27,324 bases of DNA from BS750m-G57 sp964392945 (GTDB lineage: Bacteria > Planctomycetota > Phycisphaerae > SM23-33). The notes beneath the pieces were generated by a model that worked only from the letters and a program-made list of their open reading frames with translations, searched no databases and had not been told where the DNA came from. The translations under genes and the position numbers were made by a program. The DNA is taken from the NCBI GenBank assembly GCA_964392945.1, contig CAYMSH010000026.1:1-27324 (forward strand), read 5' to 3'. Below are positions 1 to 7,411 of this stretch, in pieces; the first letter of the stretch is position 1, and every line of letters starts with the position of its first letter.

Positions 1-951
1 CGAAGCGATCCGGCCGGCGTCAACTCCCAACGCCTCGCACGCCGCAATCGCCGACAAGCTGTTCAACACGTTGTGCATTCCGATCATCGGGCTGCGAATC
101 TCGATTCGCCGGCCGTCGGCGGTGACGACATCGAACCGGGCTCCCGAATCGTCGAGGCTCACTATTTCGCCGCGATAATCGCAGGAATCGCTTAACCCGT
201 AGAACACGACATCGGCTCCGGCCCGGCGTGCGGCGTCGGCCATCTGATCGGCGAATTCATCGTCACGGTTTATCACGGCCGTCGCGCCGGGAGCGAGCGA
301 TTCAAACAGTCGCTGCTTGGCTGCCGCGTAGTTTTCGATCGTCTTGTGATAGTCCAGGTGATCGCCGCTTATGTTCGTGAACACCGCGGCGCGGAAGTCT
401 ACTCCTGCGGTCCGATCCTGGTCCAGCGCGTGGCTGGATACTTCCATGACCAGGTCAGTTCGCCCGGCGCGGACCATTTCGTCCATCGTCTCGGCGAGAG
501 TCACCGGGTCGGGAGTCGTCGCGTTTGACTCCACAGATCGCCGCCCGGTCTCGTAGCCGACAGTCCCCAGCAACGCCGTTGCACGCCCGGCGGTTTGAAG
601 GATATTGTATATCAGGTGAGCTACAGTTGTTTTCCCGTTAGTCCCGGTAATGCCCACGTTGACGAGCCTAGCCGCAGGATTTCCCGCGACGGCCTGGGCC
701 AGGCGCCCCAGCGCCGCGTGCGTATCGTCAACAACCGCGTGGGGCGCGGCGTCTGGAACTACCGCGGCGCATCGGGCCTGAACGGCCGCGGCGATGAAGT
801 CGTGACCATCATGTTCGGAGCCCCGAACGGCCACAAAACACGCACCGGGTCCGGCGAGCCTTGAGTCGTAGACCACTGCAGAGACTTCAACCTGGGCGAC
901 AGGACCCTTTGCGTGCAAACCTGCTGATGTCAACAATTCATCGAACTGCAT
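1..951 (-). CDS. murE: UDP-N-acetylmuramoyl-tripeptide synthetase MurE (partial, C-terminus off the left edge)
   Basis: MurE is a cytoplasmic ATP-dependent ligase that adds the third amino acid of the peptidoglycan stem to UDP-MurNAc-L-Ala-D-Glu. The 317 visible codons contain the Mur N-terminal domain (DSR near residue 30), the ATP-binding loop GTNGKTT at about 103-109, then ATTPDP, MEVSSHALDQ and the Mur-ligase block FTNISGDHLDYH. The frame is open to base 1. The C-terminal domain, with the residues that distinguish diaminopimelate from lysine, is outside the window, so the substrate cannot be called. I chose ATG at 951 because it gives the normal length before DSR. An in-frame ATG at 1065 overlaps the ftsI stop as ATGA but would add 38 residues unlike MurE. 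It is the last visible gene of the minus-strand dcw cluster. Confidence 0.95.
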   Translation of the reverse strand, partial: MQFDELLTSAGLHAKGPVAQVEVSAVVYDSRLAGPGACFVAVRGSEHDGHDFIAAAVQARCAAVVPDAAPHAVVDDTHAALGRLAQAVAGNPAARLVNVGITGTNGKTTVAHLIYNILQTAGRATALLGTVGYETGRRSVESNATTPDPVTLAETMDEMVRAGRTDLVMEVSSHALDQDRTAGVDFRAAVFTNISGDHLDYHKTIENYAAAKQRLFESLAPGATAVINRDDEFADQMADAARRAGADVVFYGLSDSCDYRGEIVSLDDSGARFDVVTADGRRIEIRSPMIGMHNVLNSLSAIAACEALGVDAGRIAS

Positions 952-1061
952 GGGCTCTGGGTATCCGTCTGGTTTATACAGGTCGCCCGGGATCACCGTG
1001 CAACAAGCACGGCGAGAGCCCGGGCCGACGCTGGGTTTCGTCCCTTTCGGGGCGCCGGTGA

Positions 1062-2828
1062 TCATCGTCGAGTTGCCGACGCGATCCCGACACCCTTGTC
1101 AGGGGGTACTTTCAAATACGTTAACGATTTCTCGAGCACCTGCTTGACGTACGGAGCAGCGACTGTTCCGCCGTAGTAACCCTTCGAACGCTGCGGCCAG
1201 TAAACTGATATAACGCACAGCAGCCTGGGCTTTTCAACAGGCGCTCCGCCCACGAAGCTGCCGGTATACGCCCCGTTGGCGTATCCCATTCCTCCGGGTC
1301 CGGCGATCTGCGCCGTTCCGGTCTTACCAAAACTCGTCCATTTGGCCATCTTGCATCGCTTGCCGGTCCCACGCTCAACAGCCTGCTGCATCACCCGGCG
1401 GCATTGCCTGGAGACCTGCGGGCTGAAGATCGGACGAACCACTTTGCGGTGCTCAACATGCACCACGTTGCCCTGCGGATCGACTATCCGATCGATCAGG
1501 CGAGGCTTCAGCAGCAGTCCGTCATTGGCCACGGCTCCGAACGCCATCGCCAGTTGCAGCGAGGTGACGGCCATTTCCTGCCCGAACGGAACTCGCGGCG
1601 TACTGTAGGTGTCCCATTTGCTGAGTTTTCGAATCAGACCGGGGTCTTCGCCGGGCAGTTCAATGTTGGTCTTGTGTCCGAATCCGAACTTCGTGACCCA
1701 GGCGTGGAGCTTCCTGTTGCCCATCTTCCCGCCGAGCTTGGCCATGAGCGTATTGATCGACAGCACAATGCCGTCAGTAACGCTCTTCATACCGTAGCTT
1801 TTTCCGTGATCGGTGATCTTTCCGCCTCGATAAGGGCGATAGCACCCGTTCTCGCAGAAGATCATCGTGTCCCAGTTGACCAGCCCTTCGCTGACCGCCG
1901 CGGCGGCGAACAGCGGCTTGACCACACTTCCGGGCTCAAACGGCATGATGATCGCCCGATTAGTTGCAACGGATCCGGGACGGTTAGAAGTATTGGGATC
2001 GAAAGTCGGGACCGACGCCATCGCCAGCACGCGTCCTGAGCTCGGTTCGATTACTACGCCGGCGGCCCATGTCTTTGGTCCCCCGTGCTTGGCTACGGTA
2101 TCGACAAGGGCCTGGGCCAGGTAGTCCTGGATAACCGCGTCAAGACAGAGGAACACGTGGTTGCCGTCCTTCGGCCGCACGCTCTTGCCCGGCTGGAGTT
2201 TCACCGCACGGCGCGCGGCGTCAACGATCACCTCGCGTTTTCCGTCCTGGGCCGTCAGATGCTTGTTCAACGACAGTTCCAGACCGCCGCCGGGTTTTCC
2301 ATCACGCATCCTGAAGCCCAAAACGCTGCCGCCCAGCGATCCGCAGGGATATCCGCGCACCCACTGGTATTCGATTCCGACCGCCCGGTTCTTCATTTCC
2401 TTTACAGCGGCCAGTTGCCCCGGGGTGATCTCCCGGTAAGGGTCTTCCTTTATCGGCGCGTATTGTTTGTTGCGGCGCGTGATTAGAGCTTCCTGGACCG
2501 CCATCGGTTCAACGCCGAGAACGTCGCCGAGCTCCATCGAGACATCTGCTATGTCGTACTCCTCCAGCAATGACGGGTCAACAAAACACGCCGGAGCCTG
2601 CCTGCTGGTGGCCAGAAGGACCGCACGATTGTGGGCGACTCCATATATGTTGCCGATCCTGGCCGGGATCCGGAGTATGTGGCGTTGCTGGCGATTGGCC
2701 ATTTTCACGGCTCTTTCGGCGTAGACGACCCGCATTCGCCACAGGCGCAGCCCAAGCAGCAGCAGAATGAGGATCATTCCGCCGAAAACAGCATTCTGTC
2801 TCCACTTTGAACCGGTTTGCTTTTCCAT
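1062..2828 (-). CDS. ftsI: Septal peptidoglycan transpeptidase, class B penicillin-binding protein (FtsI/PBP3 type)
   Basis: This class B PBP is expected to cross-link stem peptides at the division septum. Its 588 residues begin with a cytoplasmic stub and one membrane anchor at about 15-30, followed by the PBP dimerisation domain (RIPARIGNIYG at about 53-63) and the transpeptidase domain. The three catalytic motifs are present: SVVK at 301-304 (nucleophile Ser301), SIN at 357-359 and KTG at 502-504. No PASTA domain follows. Its ATG (2828-2826) overlaps the upstream ftsL-like stop by one base (TGATG), which suggests translational coupling. A position between ftsL and murE is the classic ftsI position. 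A paralogous class B PBP such as an SpoVD type cannot be excluded by sequence alone, but the dcw context favours FtsI. Confidence 0.95.
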   Translation of the reverse strand: MEKQTGSKWRQNAVFGGMILILLLLGLRLWRMRVVYAERAVKMANRQQRHILRIPARIGNIYGVAHNRAVLLATSRQAPACFVDPSLLEEYDIADVSMELGDVLGVEPMAVQEALITRRNKQYAPIKEDPYREITPGQLAAVKEMKNRAVGIEYQWVRGYPCGSLGGSVLGFRMRDGKPGGGLELSLNKHLTAQDGKREVIVDAARRAVKLQPGKSVRPKDGNHVFLCLDAVIQDYLAQALVDTVAKHGGPKTWAAGVVIEPSSGRVLAMASVPTFDPNTSNRPGSVATNRAIIMPFEPGSVVKPLFAAAAVSEGLVNWDTMIFCENGCYRPYRGGKITDHGKSYGMKSVTDGIVLSINTLMAKLGGKMGNRKLHAWVTKFGFGHKTNIELPGEDPGLIRKLSKWDTYSTPRVPFGQEMAVTSLQLAMAFGAVANDGLLLKPRLIDRIVDPQGNVVHVEHRKVVRPIFSPQVSRQCRRVMQQAVERGTGKRCKMAKWTSFGKTGTAQIAGPGGMGYANGAYTGSFVGGAPVEKPRLLCVISVYWPQRSKGYYGGTVAAPYVKQVLEKSLTYLKVPPDKGVGIASATRR

Positions 2829-3118
2829 CAGTTAGTAGCCCTGCGATTATTGCGCGGTGGGGTTCGGTCTGTCGGACCGGCCAGACGCACGGGATCCGGC
2901 TCGGGTTGAATGTTCATTCTCTCCGCTCGCCGGGTGACCTCTTTCGGACCGGTAAGATGCCCCAGTTCGTCTTCCTGCTGCCAGAAAGTGCGGCGCATGG
3001 GCTTGTGCCGCTTCTCGAGTTGCAGCAGTTGGTGCCTGGCGATGGACTCTGATTTGCGCAGGTGGACCACCGCTACTCCAATACTCGCAAAGCACGCTAT
3101 TACGAAACACAGTCGCAT
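2828..3118 (-). CDS. ftsL: FtsL-like bitopic cell-division protein
   Basis: This 96-residue protein has one N-terminal membrane segment (about residues 3-20). A charged helical stretch follows (about 21-70, rich in Arg, Lys, Glu, Gln and Leu) that could form a coiled coil, and the tail is Pro/Arg-rich. FtsL is a small poorly conserved divisome protein that pairs with FtsB and FtsQ and activates FtsW/FtsI. The identification rests on size, topology and position immediately before ftsI, because FtsL sequences diverge too far for motif recognition. The start ATG at 3118 has AAGGG seven bases upstream. The gene overlaps ftsI by one base and follows the LysM gene by 28 nt. Confidence 0.75.
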   Translation of the reverse strand: MRLCFVIACFASIGVAVVHLRKSESIARHQLLQLEKRHKPMRRTFWQQEDELGHLTGPKEVTRRAERMNIQPEPDPVRLAGPTDRTPPRNNRRATN

Positions 3119-3146
3119 ACGAGAGCCCTTCTGCTTGTCTTGGAGG

Positions 3147-3776
3147 TTAATTTGGAATTACGAGCTTCACGCCGACATGAACCGAATCGGGACTCGACAG
3201 TACTTTTCGGTTGGCGTTGAAGATCTTCATAACGGCTTTGCGGCTCGCCGAGCGATAGAACTTGCGCGCAATAGCGGTGAGATTGTCGCCGCGGCGCGTC
3301 ACATACGTTCGCGAATTCCCCGCCGGAGCGGCTCCGACGCCGCGCGAACGGGCGAACTCTTCAAGCGTCATCTCCCTGCGATCAGCTGGCCGCCTAGTGG
3401 TCCCGGCGTCAACAACCGGTCCCGGCAGCGGTGCATCGGCTCGGCGCCGAGGGGCCAATCGGGGTGCGGGAGTCGAACTGCGCGGCGTTGCGGATCTGGG
3501 CTGAGGTCGGCTAATCGGCGGCGTTTGAGCGCCCCGGGCGGTCCTCAGACCTTGAGCTGTGGTCCGAGGCCGCGCCACGAGAGCTATACCCGGATCTTGC
3601 GTACGCTGTCGCTGCGGCTCCGGCGTTACCGGGGCCCCAACGTAAAAGTCACTGGCTATCTGATCGCCCTCATCGGCCGGCGCCTGCTGCGTGGGCCCGA
3701 GTTCGGACAGAACAACACCGAAGAGAACGATGAACATCAGCCCCACAACCAAACCTATTCGTGTTTCTCGTGTCAT
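3147..3776 (-). CDS. Membrane-anchored LysM-domain protein within the dcw cluster
   Basis: The protein is about 209 residues. It has a short basic N-terminus, one hydrophobic segment (about residues 7-22), a long Pro/Arg/Ala/Thr-rich low-complexity linker, and a C-terminal LysM module of about 50 residues. The module begins with TYVTRRGDNLTAIARKFY and ends in a VHVGVKLVIPN-type close. LysM binds N-acetylglucosamine-containing glycans, here presumably peptidoglycan, so the likely layout is an inner-membrane anchor with a spacer and a wall-binding head. I prefer ATG 3776, which has GGAG nine bases upstream and places the membrane segment at the N-terminus. ATG 3791 is an in-frame alternative. 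It lies between rsmH and the ftsL-like gene, which is not part of the standard dcw order. Confidence 0.85.
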   Translation of the reverse strand: MTRETRIGLVVGLMFIVLFGVVLSELGPTQQAPADEGDQIASDFYVGAPVTPEPQRQRTQDPGIALVARPRTTAQGLRTARGAQTPPISRPQPRSATPRSSTPAPRLAPRRRADAPLPGPVVDAGTTRRPADRREMTLEEFARSRGVGAAPAGNSRTYVTRRGDNLTAIARKFYRSASRKAVMKIFNANRKVLSSPDSVHVGVKLVIPN

Positions 3777-3828
3777 TATATCAGGCTCCATCCCGACCCG
3801 TTATTGTTCGCCGCGCCGAGGCCCGCGG

Positions 3829-4743
3829 TCATTCGACCCGCTCGACGCATCTTAGTTTCGCCGATCGGCTGCGTATATTCGCCGCCTGCTCGGCCAGTGA
3901 GGCTGTCATCGGTTTCTTGGTCAGCACCCTGGCCTGTCCCGTCGAGGCCCACTGCCGGAACGCCCGCTTGACCTTCCTGTCTTCCAGCGAATGGAAGCTG
4001 ATGATGCAGGCTCGTCCGCCGACATTGAGCACGTCAGGCAATACTTCCAACAGCTTGTCCAGAGATCCCAACTCGTCGTTGACCGCGATCCGCAGGGCCT
4101 GAAAGGTCCTCGTGGCCGGATCGGTGCCTCTTGCCCGGCGAGATGAGTTTCGCGGAATAGCCCGCCGCACGATATCGGCCAGCGCCTGGGTGCCAAGGAT
4201 CGGCTTTGAAACCCTGGCCCGGACTATAGCCCGTGCGACACGACGAGAGTATCGCTCTTGCCCATATTCAAATATCAAATCGGCCAACTGCTGTTCGTCA
4301 ATCTCGTTGATCAGGTCGGCGGCGCTGCGACCGGCGGACTGGTTCATCCGCATGTCCAACGGGCCGTCGGCCGAGAAGCTAAAACCCCTTTCGGGGTCGT
4401 CCAACTGCGTTGACGCTACGCCAAGATCGGCCAACACTGCATCGACTCGATCTATTCCAACCTCGTCAAGCACGTCGCGTATGTCTGCGAAGTTCGCTTC
4501 GAAGAGCCTTACCCGCTGTGCGAACGGTTCGAGGCGCAGTTTGGCCAGGCGAAGGTTGTCTGCGTCGGCATCCATGCCTGTCAGGCAACCTTCGCCCGGG
4601 TTGGCACGCAGCATAGCCTCTGCGTGCCCGCCAAGCCCAACTGTGCAATCCACAATCGACGTCGCCCTGCCGCTGGCGGGAAGGGCCAGTACTTCAAGCA
4701 CTTCCTGCAGCATTACGGGCACGTGACCCATTTGGCGATCCAT
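3829..4743 (-). CDS. rsmH: 16S rRNA (cytosine(1402)-N(4))-methyltransferase RsmH (MraW)
   Basis: RsmH transfers a methyl group from SAM to N4 of C1402 in the 16S rRNA decoding centre. The 304 residues carry the family hallmarks in order: the HVPVML start, the SAM-binding motif DCTVGLGGHAEAML, GMDADADNL, LADLGVAS followed by DGPLDMRM, FEYGQERYSRRVARAIV, RTFQALRIAVNDEL and the near-C-terminal FHSLEDRKVKRAF. The length is normal for the family. I chose ATG 4743 because AAGGTGG sits seven bases upstream; GTG 4746 directly before it is an alternative. It belongs to the minus-strand dcw operon and follows the 79-residue gene by about 27 nt. Confidence 0.97.
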   Translation of the reverse strand: MDRQMGHVPVMLQEVLEVLALPASGRATSIVDCTVGLGGHAEAMLRANPGEGCLTGMDADADNLRLAKLRLEPFAQRVRLFEANFADIRDVLDEVGIDRVDAVLADLGVASTQLDDPERGFSFSADGPLDMRMNQSAGRSAADLINEIDEQQLADLIFEYGQERYSRRVARAIVRARVSKPILGTQALADIVRRAIPRNSSRRARGTDPATRTFQALRIAVNDELGSLDKLLEVLPDVLNVGGRACIISFHSLEDRKVKRAFRQWASTGQARVLTKKPMTASLAEQAANIRSRSAKLRCVERVE

Positions 4744-4770
4744 CACCGGGCCACCTTTAAATAATCCTGT

Positions 4771-5010
4771 TCATGCGACCGCCTCAAAGCCGTCAAGCGC
4801 AGCTGTCGCCGCATCTGAAAAACCAACCCGGAGATGCTCACCACCCAGAGACGCCAGCCGCGTCAGCCGCCTGTCCAATTCCAGCAGGCGCTGCCGGGAA
4901 TCGTCCGTCATATTCTCCGGACAGGCCAACTCGTGACGCAACTGCGAGAGACTCGATCCGTGACTTCCATGCCTCGGCGATTCGCTCTTAGATTTCTGAG
5001 TAATGAACAT
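4771..5010 (-). CDS. Small protein of unknown function between mraZ and rsmH
   Basis: I do not recognise this 79-residue protein. The N-terminal third is polar and Ser/Lys/His-rich. The middle (about residues 37-60) is a charged, probably helical segment with regularly spaced Leu and Arg (LLELDRRLTRLASL). There is no signal peptide or membrane segment. The start is well supported, because ATG 5010 is preceded by AAAGGA at a nine-base spacing. It ends 27 nt before the rsmH start, so it is probably co-transcribed. Its place suggests a cell-wall or division role, but nothing in the sequence shows a function. A longer overlapping frame on the same strand (4908-5384) lacks comparable support. Confidence 0.6.
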   Translation of the reverse strand: MFITQKSKSESPRHGSHGSSLSQLRHELACPENMTDDSRQRLLELDRRLTRLASLGGEHLRVGFSDAATAALDGFEAVA

Positions 5011-5122
5011 CTTTGAGAATCCTTTCTCATCCGGGTCAGATCCTTAAGGCTTGCGCGATCGATCCCGGACTTCCATGCCCATGCGCCGCCGTTTGTACTG
5101 ACCGTCAATCCGACTTCTCCAA

Positions 5123-5142
5123 CCCGGCGATACGCCGCCGGG
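5123..5142 (-). promoter_or_regulatory. Perfect GC-rich hairpin between mraZ and the 79-residue gene
   Basis: A seven-base-pair perfect inverted repeat, CCCGGCG (5123-5129) and CGCCGGG (5136-5142), encloses a six-base loop 13 nt after the mraZ stop. There is no U-tract in either direction, so it is not a standard intrinsic terminator. It could be an mRNA processing, stabilising or attenuating structure that separates mraZ dosage from the rest of the operon. The structure is seen; the role is inferred. Confidence 0.45.
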
Positions 5143-5155
5143 GGAGACTTAAGCT

Positions 5156-5629
5156 CTACTCGTCCGCCAGCAAGTCGCTGGCCATATCCAACACGTTTCT
5201 CGGCAAAGTCGCCTCGAGGTCGTCGTACTGGGCCTCCCACTTGTCGCGGGGCCAGATCTCGATGTGGTTGCCGTTGCACGAGAGTTTGATCTCCGAAGCA
5301 ACAACGGCGTACCTGATCGAGCGTTCCGGTATGACCAGACGCCCTTGTCCGTCGGGCTTGACAACCTGTGCTATCGCCAACCATCGGTCCAGACCATCCT
5401 GCTGCTCACTAGTCAAACCCGATCGCTTCATGCTCGAAGCAAGGCGACGAAAATATACGTCAGGGAACAACCAGAGATATTTTTCGCGACCGGGCTTCGG
5501 CTCGGGGTCCGGGACCAGCACGAAGTTCTCGCCGTCAGCGGCGGATATCTGCTCGCGAATCCCGGATGCCACAGCGATACGCCGCTTGGCGTCCAGTCTC
5601 GCGTCGAAATTCCCGATCAATGCTTTCAT
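5156..5629 (-). CDS. mraZ: MraZ, DNA-binding transcriptional regulator of the dcw cluster
   Basis: MraZ is an AbrB-fold ring-forming regulator that in other bacteria binds its own promoter and controls the division/cell-wall cluster. This 157-residue copy has the two SpoVT/AbrB-like half-repeats: FDARLDAKRRIAVAS near the N-terminus and VKPDGQGRLVIPE in the middle. These correspond to the family's LDxKGR and DxxGRxxIP motifs, with Arg replacing Gly in the first (AKRR). ATG 5629 has GGTGAG six bases upstream. It is the first gene of the minus-strand cluster, and the phased DGGGA boxes directly upstream (5631-5716) are a plausible operator. Confidence 0.93.
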   Translation of the reverse strand: MKALIGNFDARLDAKRRIAVASGIREQISAADGENFVLVPDPEPKPGREKYLWLFPDVYFRRLASSMKRSGLTSEQQDGLDRWLAIAQVVKPDGQGRLVIPERSIRYAVVASEIKLSCNGNHIEIWPRDKWEAQYDDLEATLPRNVLDMASDLLADE

Positions 5630-5630
5630 T

Positions 5631-5716
5631 TGGGACTCACCACAACCTCTGTGGGATATCTATCGTCTGACAGGGATCGTACGCCAATAACAGGGAATGA
5701 GCAACTAAAAAAGGGA
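5631..5716 (-). promoter_or_regulatory. Candidate MraZ operator: five DGGGA boxes at 20-21 bp spacing, overlapping a possible promoter
   Basis: On the plus strand (antisense to mraZ), TGGGA occurs at 5631 and 5652, and AGGGA at 5672, 5692 and 5712. The steps are 21, 20, 20 and 20 bp, which puts all boxes on one face of the helix. MraZ in E. coli is known to bind short TGGG-type direct repeats in its own promoter with a 10-bp period, so the motif and location fit. A weak sigma70-like promoter, TTGCTC then 17 bp then TACGAT reading toward mraZ, lies within the array. The most distal box also forms part of a hairpin next to A and T runs (5705-5738). Binding by MraZ is inferred. Confidence 0.55.
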
Positions 5717-5738
5717 GCGTGCTCCGAAATTTTTTTGT
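5705..5738. terminator. Possible weak bidirectional terminator upstream of mraZ
   Basis: A short inverted repeat (GGAGC and GCTCC around 5714-5725) is flanked by an A6 run on the left and AAAT7 on the right. On either strand the hairpin is therefore followed by a T-run. The stem is only four to five pairs with a tight loop, so it is weak. It could stop transcription arriving from the GT4 operon before mraZ, or it may simply be part of the operator. Confidence 0.3.
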
Positions 5739-6160
5739 TGTCTCTATTCACTGTATGATCTCTGTACCACTTCTCGTCGTCACCAACCGGCCGAGCCCAA
5801 TATATTGGGGCCTCGGGCCTGGTTCTATTCGAGTCACTTTTTCTGTTTTTATTGCCGCGCTCTAGCCGGCACTGACAGGACATCCGGCGCCAGGCAAACT
5901 AGCGCGACGCTTGCGGCAGTCCGGTACGGCGCGGCAATCCGTCGCCCACCCCGCACCGGGGGTTATTTCGGGTTATCGGCGAACTTGCGTATTTTTCATG
6001 AAACAAAAATACAGAACGGCTCAAGATGGTGTACTTTTACTGGGAAAAACAGGGACTTAATGATTTGAAAAAACGTGAATGCCGTAATGCCGGCTACTGT
6101 GCATGAGCGGGCCGATGCTGGGCTCGCCCGGATTTCGACACAGAGGCCCAGACGACGGCA
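5739..6160. other. Gene-free intergenic region with palindromes
   Basis: I see no credible gene here. A 14-bp perfect palindrome, CCCAATATATTGGG (5796-5809), is extended by CCGAG (5791-5795) and CTCGG (5812-5816) into a 12-pair stem with a two-base bulge. A second inverted repeat, GTATTTTT (5989-5996) and AAAAATAC (6005-6012), has an eight-base spacer. Neither has a terminator-like T-tract at the right distance. They may be operator or RNA-structure elements; no function is assigned. Confidence 0.4.
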
Positions 6161-6173
6161 ACGGCGCGCCGTC
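6154..6173 (-). other. Hairpin at the 3' end of the glycosyltransferase gene
   Basis: GACGGC (6154-6159) pairs with GCCGTC (6168-6173), overlapping the last base of the glycosyltransferase stop. The region also contains the perfect 12-bp palindrome ACGGCGCGCCGT (6161-6172). No T-tract follows on the minus strand, so it is not a classic intrinsic terminator. It may protect the 3' end of the mRNA. Confidence 0.3.
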
Positions 6174-7330
6174 TACAGGTCCCAGTCGGTGTCGATTCGT
6201 TCCGGCGTGTGGGAATCGGCTTCGGATACGACATCGTCGTAGAGTGTTTCGATAGCCTGGATCATTGCCGAGACAGGATACTGCGCTTCGACCCGCTTGC
6301 GGCCGCATTCTCCCAGCAGCTTGCACAGTTCGGGATCCGAGCCGAGTCGTTCGATCCTCTCGGCCAGTCCGAACACGTCTCGGCTGGCGGCCAGCAATCC
6401 GGTGACCCCGTCTATAACGATATCCCTGAGCCCTGAAGCTTTCGTAGCCACTACCGGCAGACCGGCGGCCATTGCTTCGGTAGGACTCATCGGGTGACCT
6501 TCGAAATTGTCAGCAGTCGTGAAGATGTCAACCGCGTTGAGCACCGGCCTGACGTCATCGACAAAGCCGAGCAATCGACATCGCGAACCGCCTTCTCCGT
6601 GCTTGATGAAGTTTTCGACTATCCGTCGCCCCGATCCTTCGCCCGCGATAACGAGATCCACGGCTGTCCCGCGTGCGGCCAGATGGCTGAAGGCCGACAG
6701 AAGCGTCTCGATCCCTTCGCCCTTGTCGATTCGTCCGATGTAGACGACCAGCGGGCGGGAGTCCTCAACGCCCCACTCTGTACGGAGTTGCTGCCTGGCC
6801 TCAGGATCGTGGCTGTAGGCCTCAACGTCGATCCCGCTGGGAATAACGCTGTATTTCTCGAGGGGGAGTCCGCTGCGTGCGCTGTGGTGTTCTTTTACCG
6901 ACGGCGATACGCAGATGACCCTGTCGCAGTATCCGCTGAGAAATCTGGCGTATGCGAACTGCCAGGGTCTGAATCGTCCTTCAGAATCGTGTACGGTATG
7001 GACCAGACTCCGCACCGCGGCCAGCCTGGCCGCCGGACGCCCCACCAGGTCGGCGACAAAGCCGTGAGTGTGGACCAGATCGGCGTGGCAGTCTCGAATT
7101 AACCCCGCCAATCGCCCCAGTCGCGTCAATCCCAGCGGACTGCTGATATCCAGGGCCTTGACCTCCACGGAAGCCTGCTGTAGCGATTCGGCCAGCGCGC
7201 CGCCCTGGATCGCGATTACCGAGACGTCGAATCTGTCACGATCCAGGCGCGTAGCAACTTCGCAGACCCGACGTCCGGGCCCTGAAGGCTTAAGATCGCT
7301 GACTATCTGGCATACGCGTATTTTTGACAT
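6173..7330 (-). CDS. GT4-type (GT-B fold) glycosyltransferase
   Basis: This 385-residue cytoplasmic enzyme has the two-domain GT-B layout. The N-terminal acceptor domain runs from MSKIRVCQIVSDL through VHTHG, VHTVHD and ICVS to VIPSGID. The C-terminal nucleotide-sugar domain includes VVYIGRIDKGEGIETLL, the EGHPMSPTE stretch (the E-x7-E signature of GT4 retaining enzymes) and AAGLPVVATKASGL. It probably transfers a sugar from a nucleotide donor during glycan assembly; donor and acceptor are not readable. It lies 81 nt after the GH130 gene on the same strand and is probably the last gene of the rrf2-GH130-GT4 unit. Confidence 0.93.
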   Translation of the reverse strand: MSKIRVCQIVSDLKPSGPGRRVCEVATRLDRDRFDVSVIAIQGGALAESLQQASVEVKALDISSPLGLTRLGRLAGLIRDCHADLVHTHGFVADLVGRPAARLAAVRSLVHTVHDSEGRFRPWQFAYARFLSGYCDRVICVSPSVKEHHSARSGLPLEKYSVIPSGIDVEAYSHDPEARQQLRTEWGVEDSRPLVVYIGRIDKGEGIETLLSAFSHLAARGTAVDLVIAGEGSGRRIVENFIKHGEGGSRCRLLGFVDDVRPVLNAVDIFTTADNFEGHPMSPTEAMAAGLPVVATKASGLRDIVIDGVTGLLAASRDVFGLAERIERLGSDPELCKLLGECGRKRVEAQYPVSAMIQAIETLYDDVVSEADSHTPERIDTDWDL

Positions 7331-7411
7331 TGGCTAAATTCTTCGTCGCGGGCGTTTTTCAGTTATCAATTATCAAACCCGCCAAGTTCGATCGGGCAGC
7401 ATAATATACCG

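Noticed and set aside
952..1065. A 38-residue N-terminal extension of MurE from ATG 1065 overlapping the ftsI stop
   Set aside because: The ATGA overlap is tempting, but the extra residues do not resemble MurE and ATG 951 gives the normal family length. The interval is left as a short gap.
4908..5384. 158-codon minus-strand frame overlapping mraZ and the 79-residue gene
   Set aside because: It starts inside mraZ in another frame, is Arg/Gly-rich and shows no protein-like pattern; the 79-residue frame has the better start.
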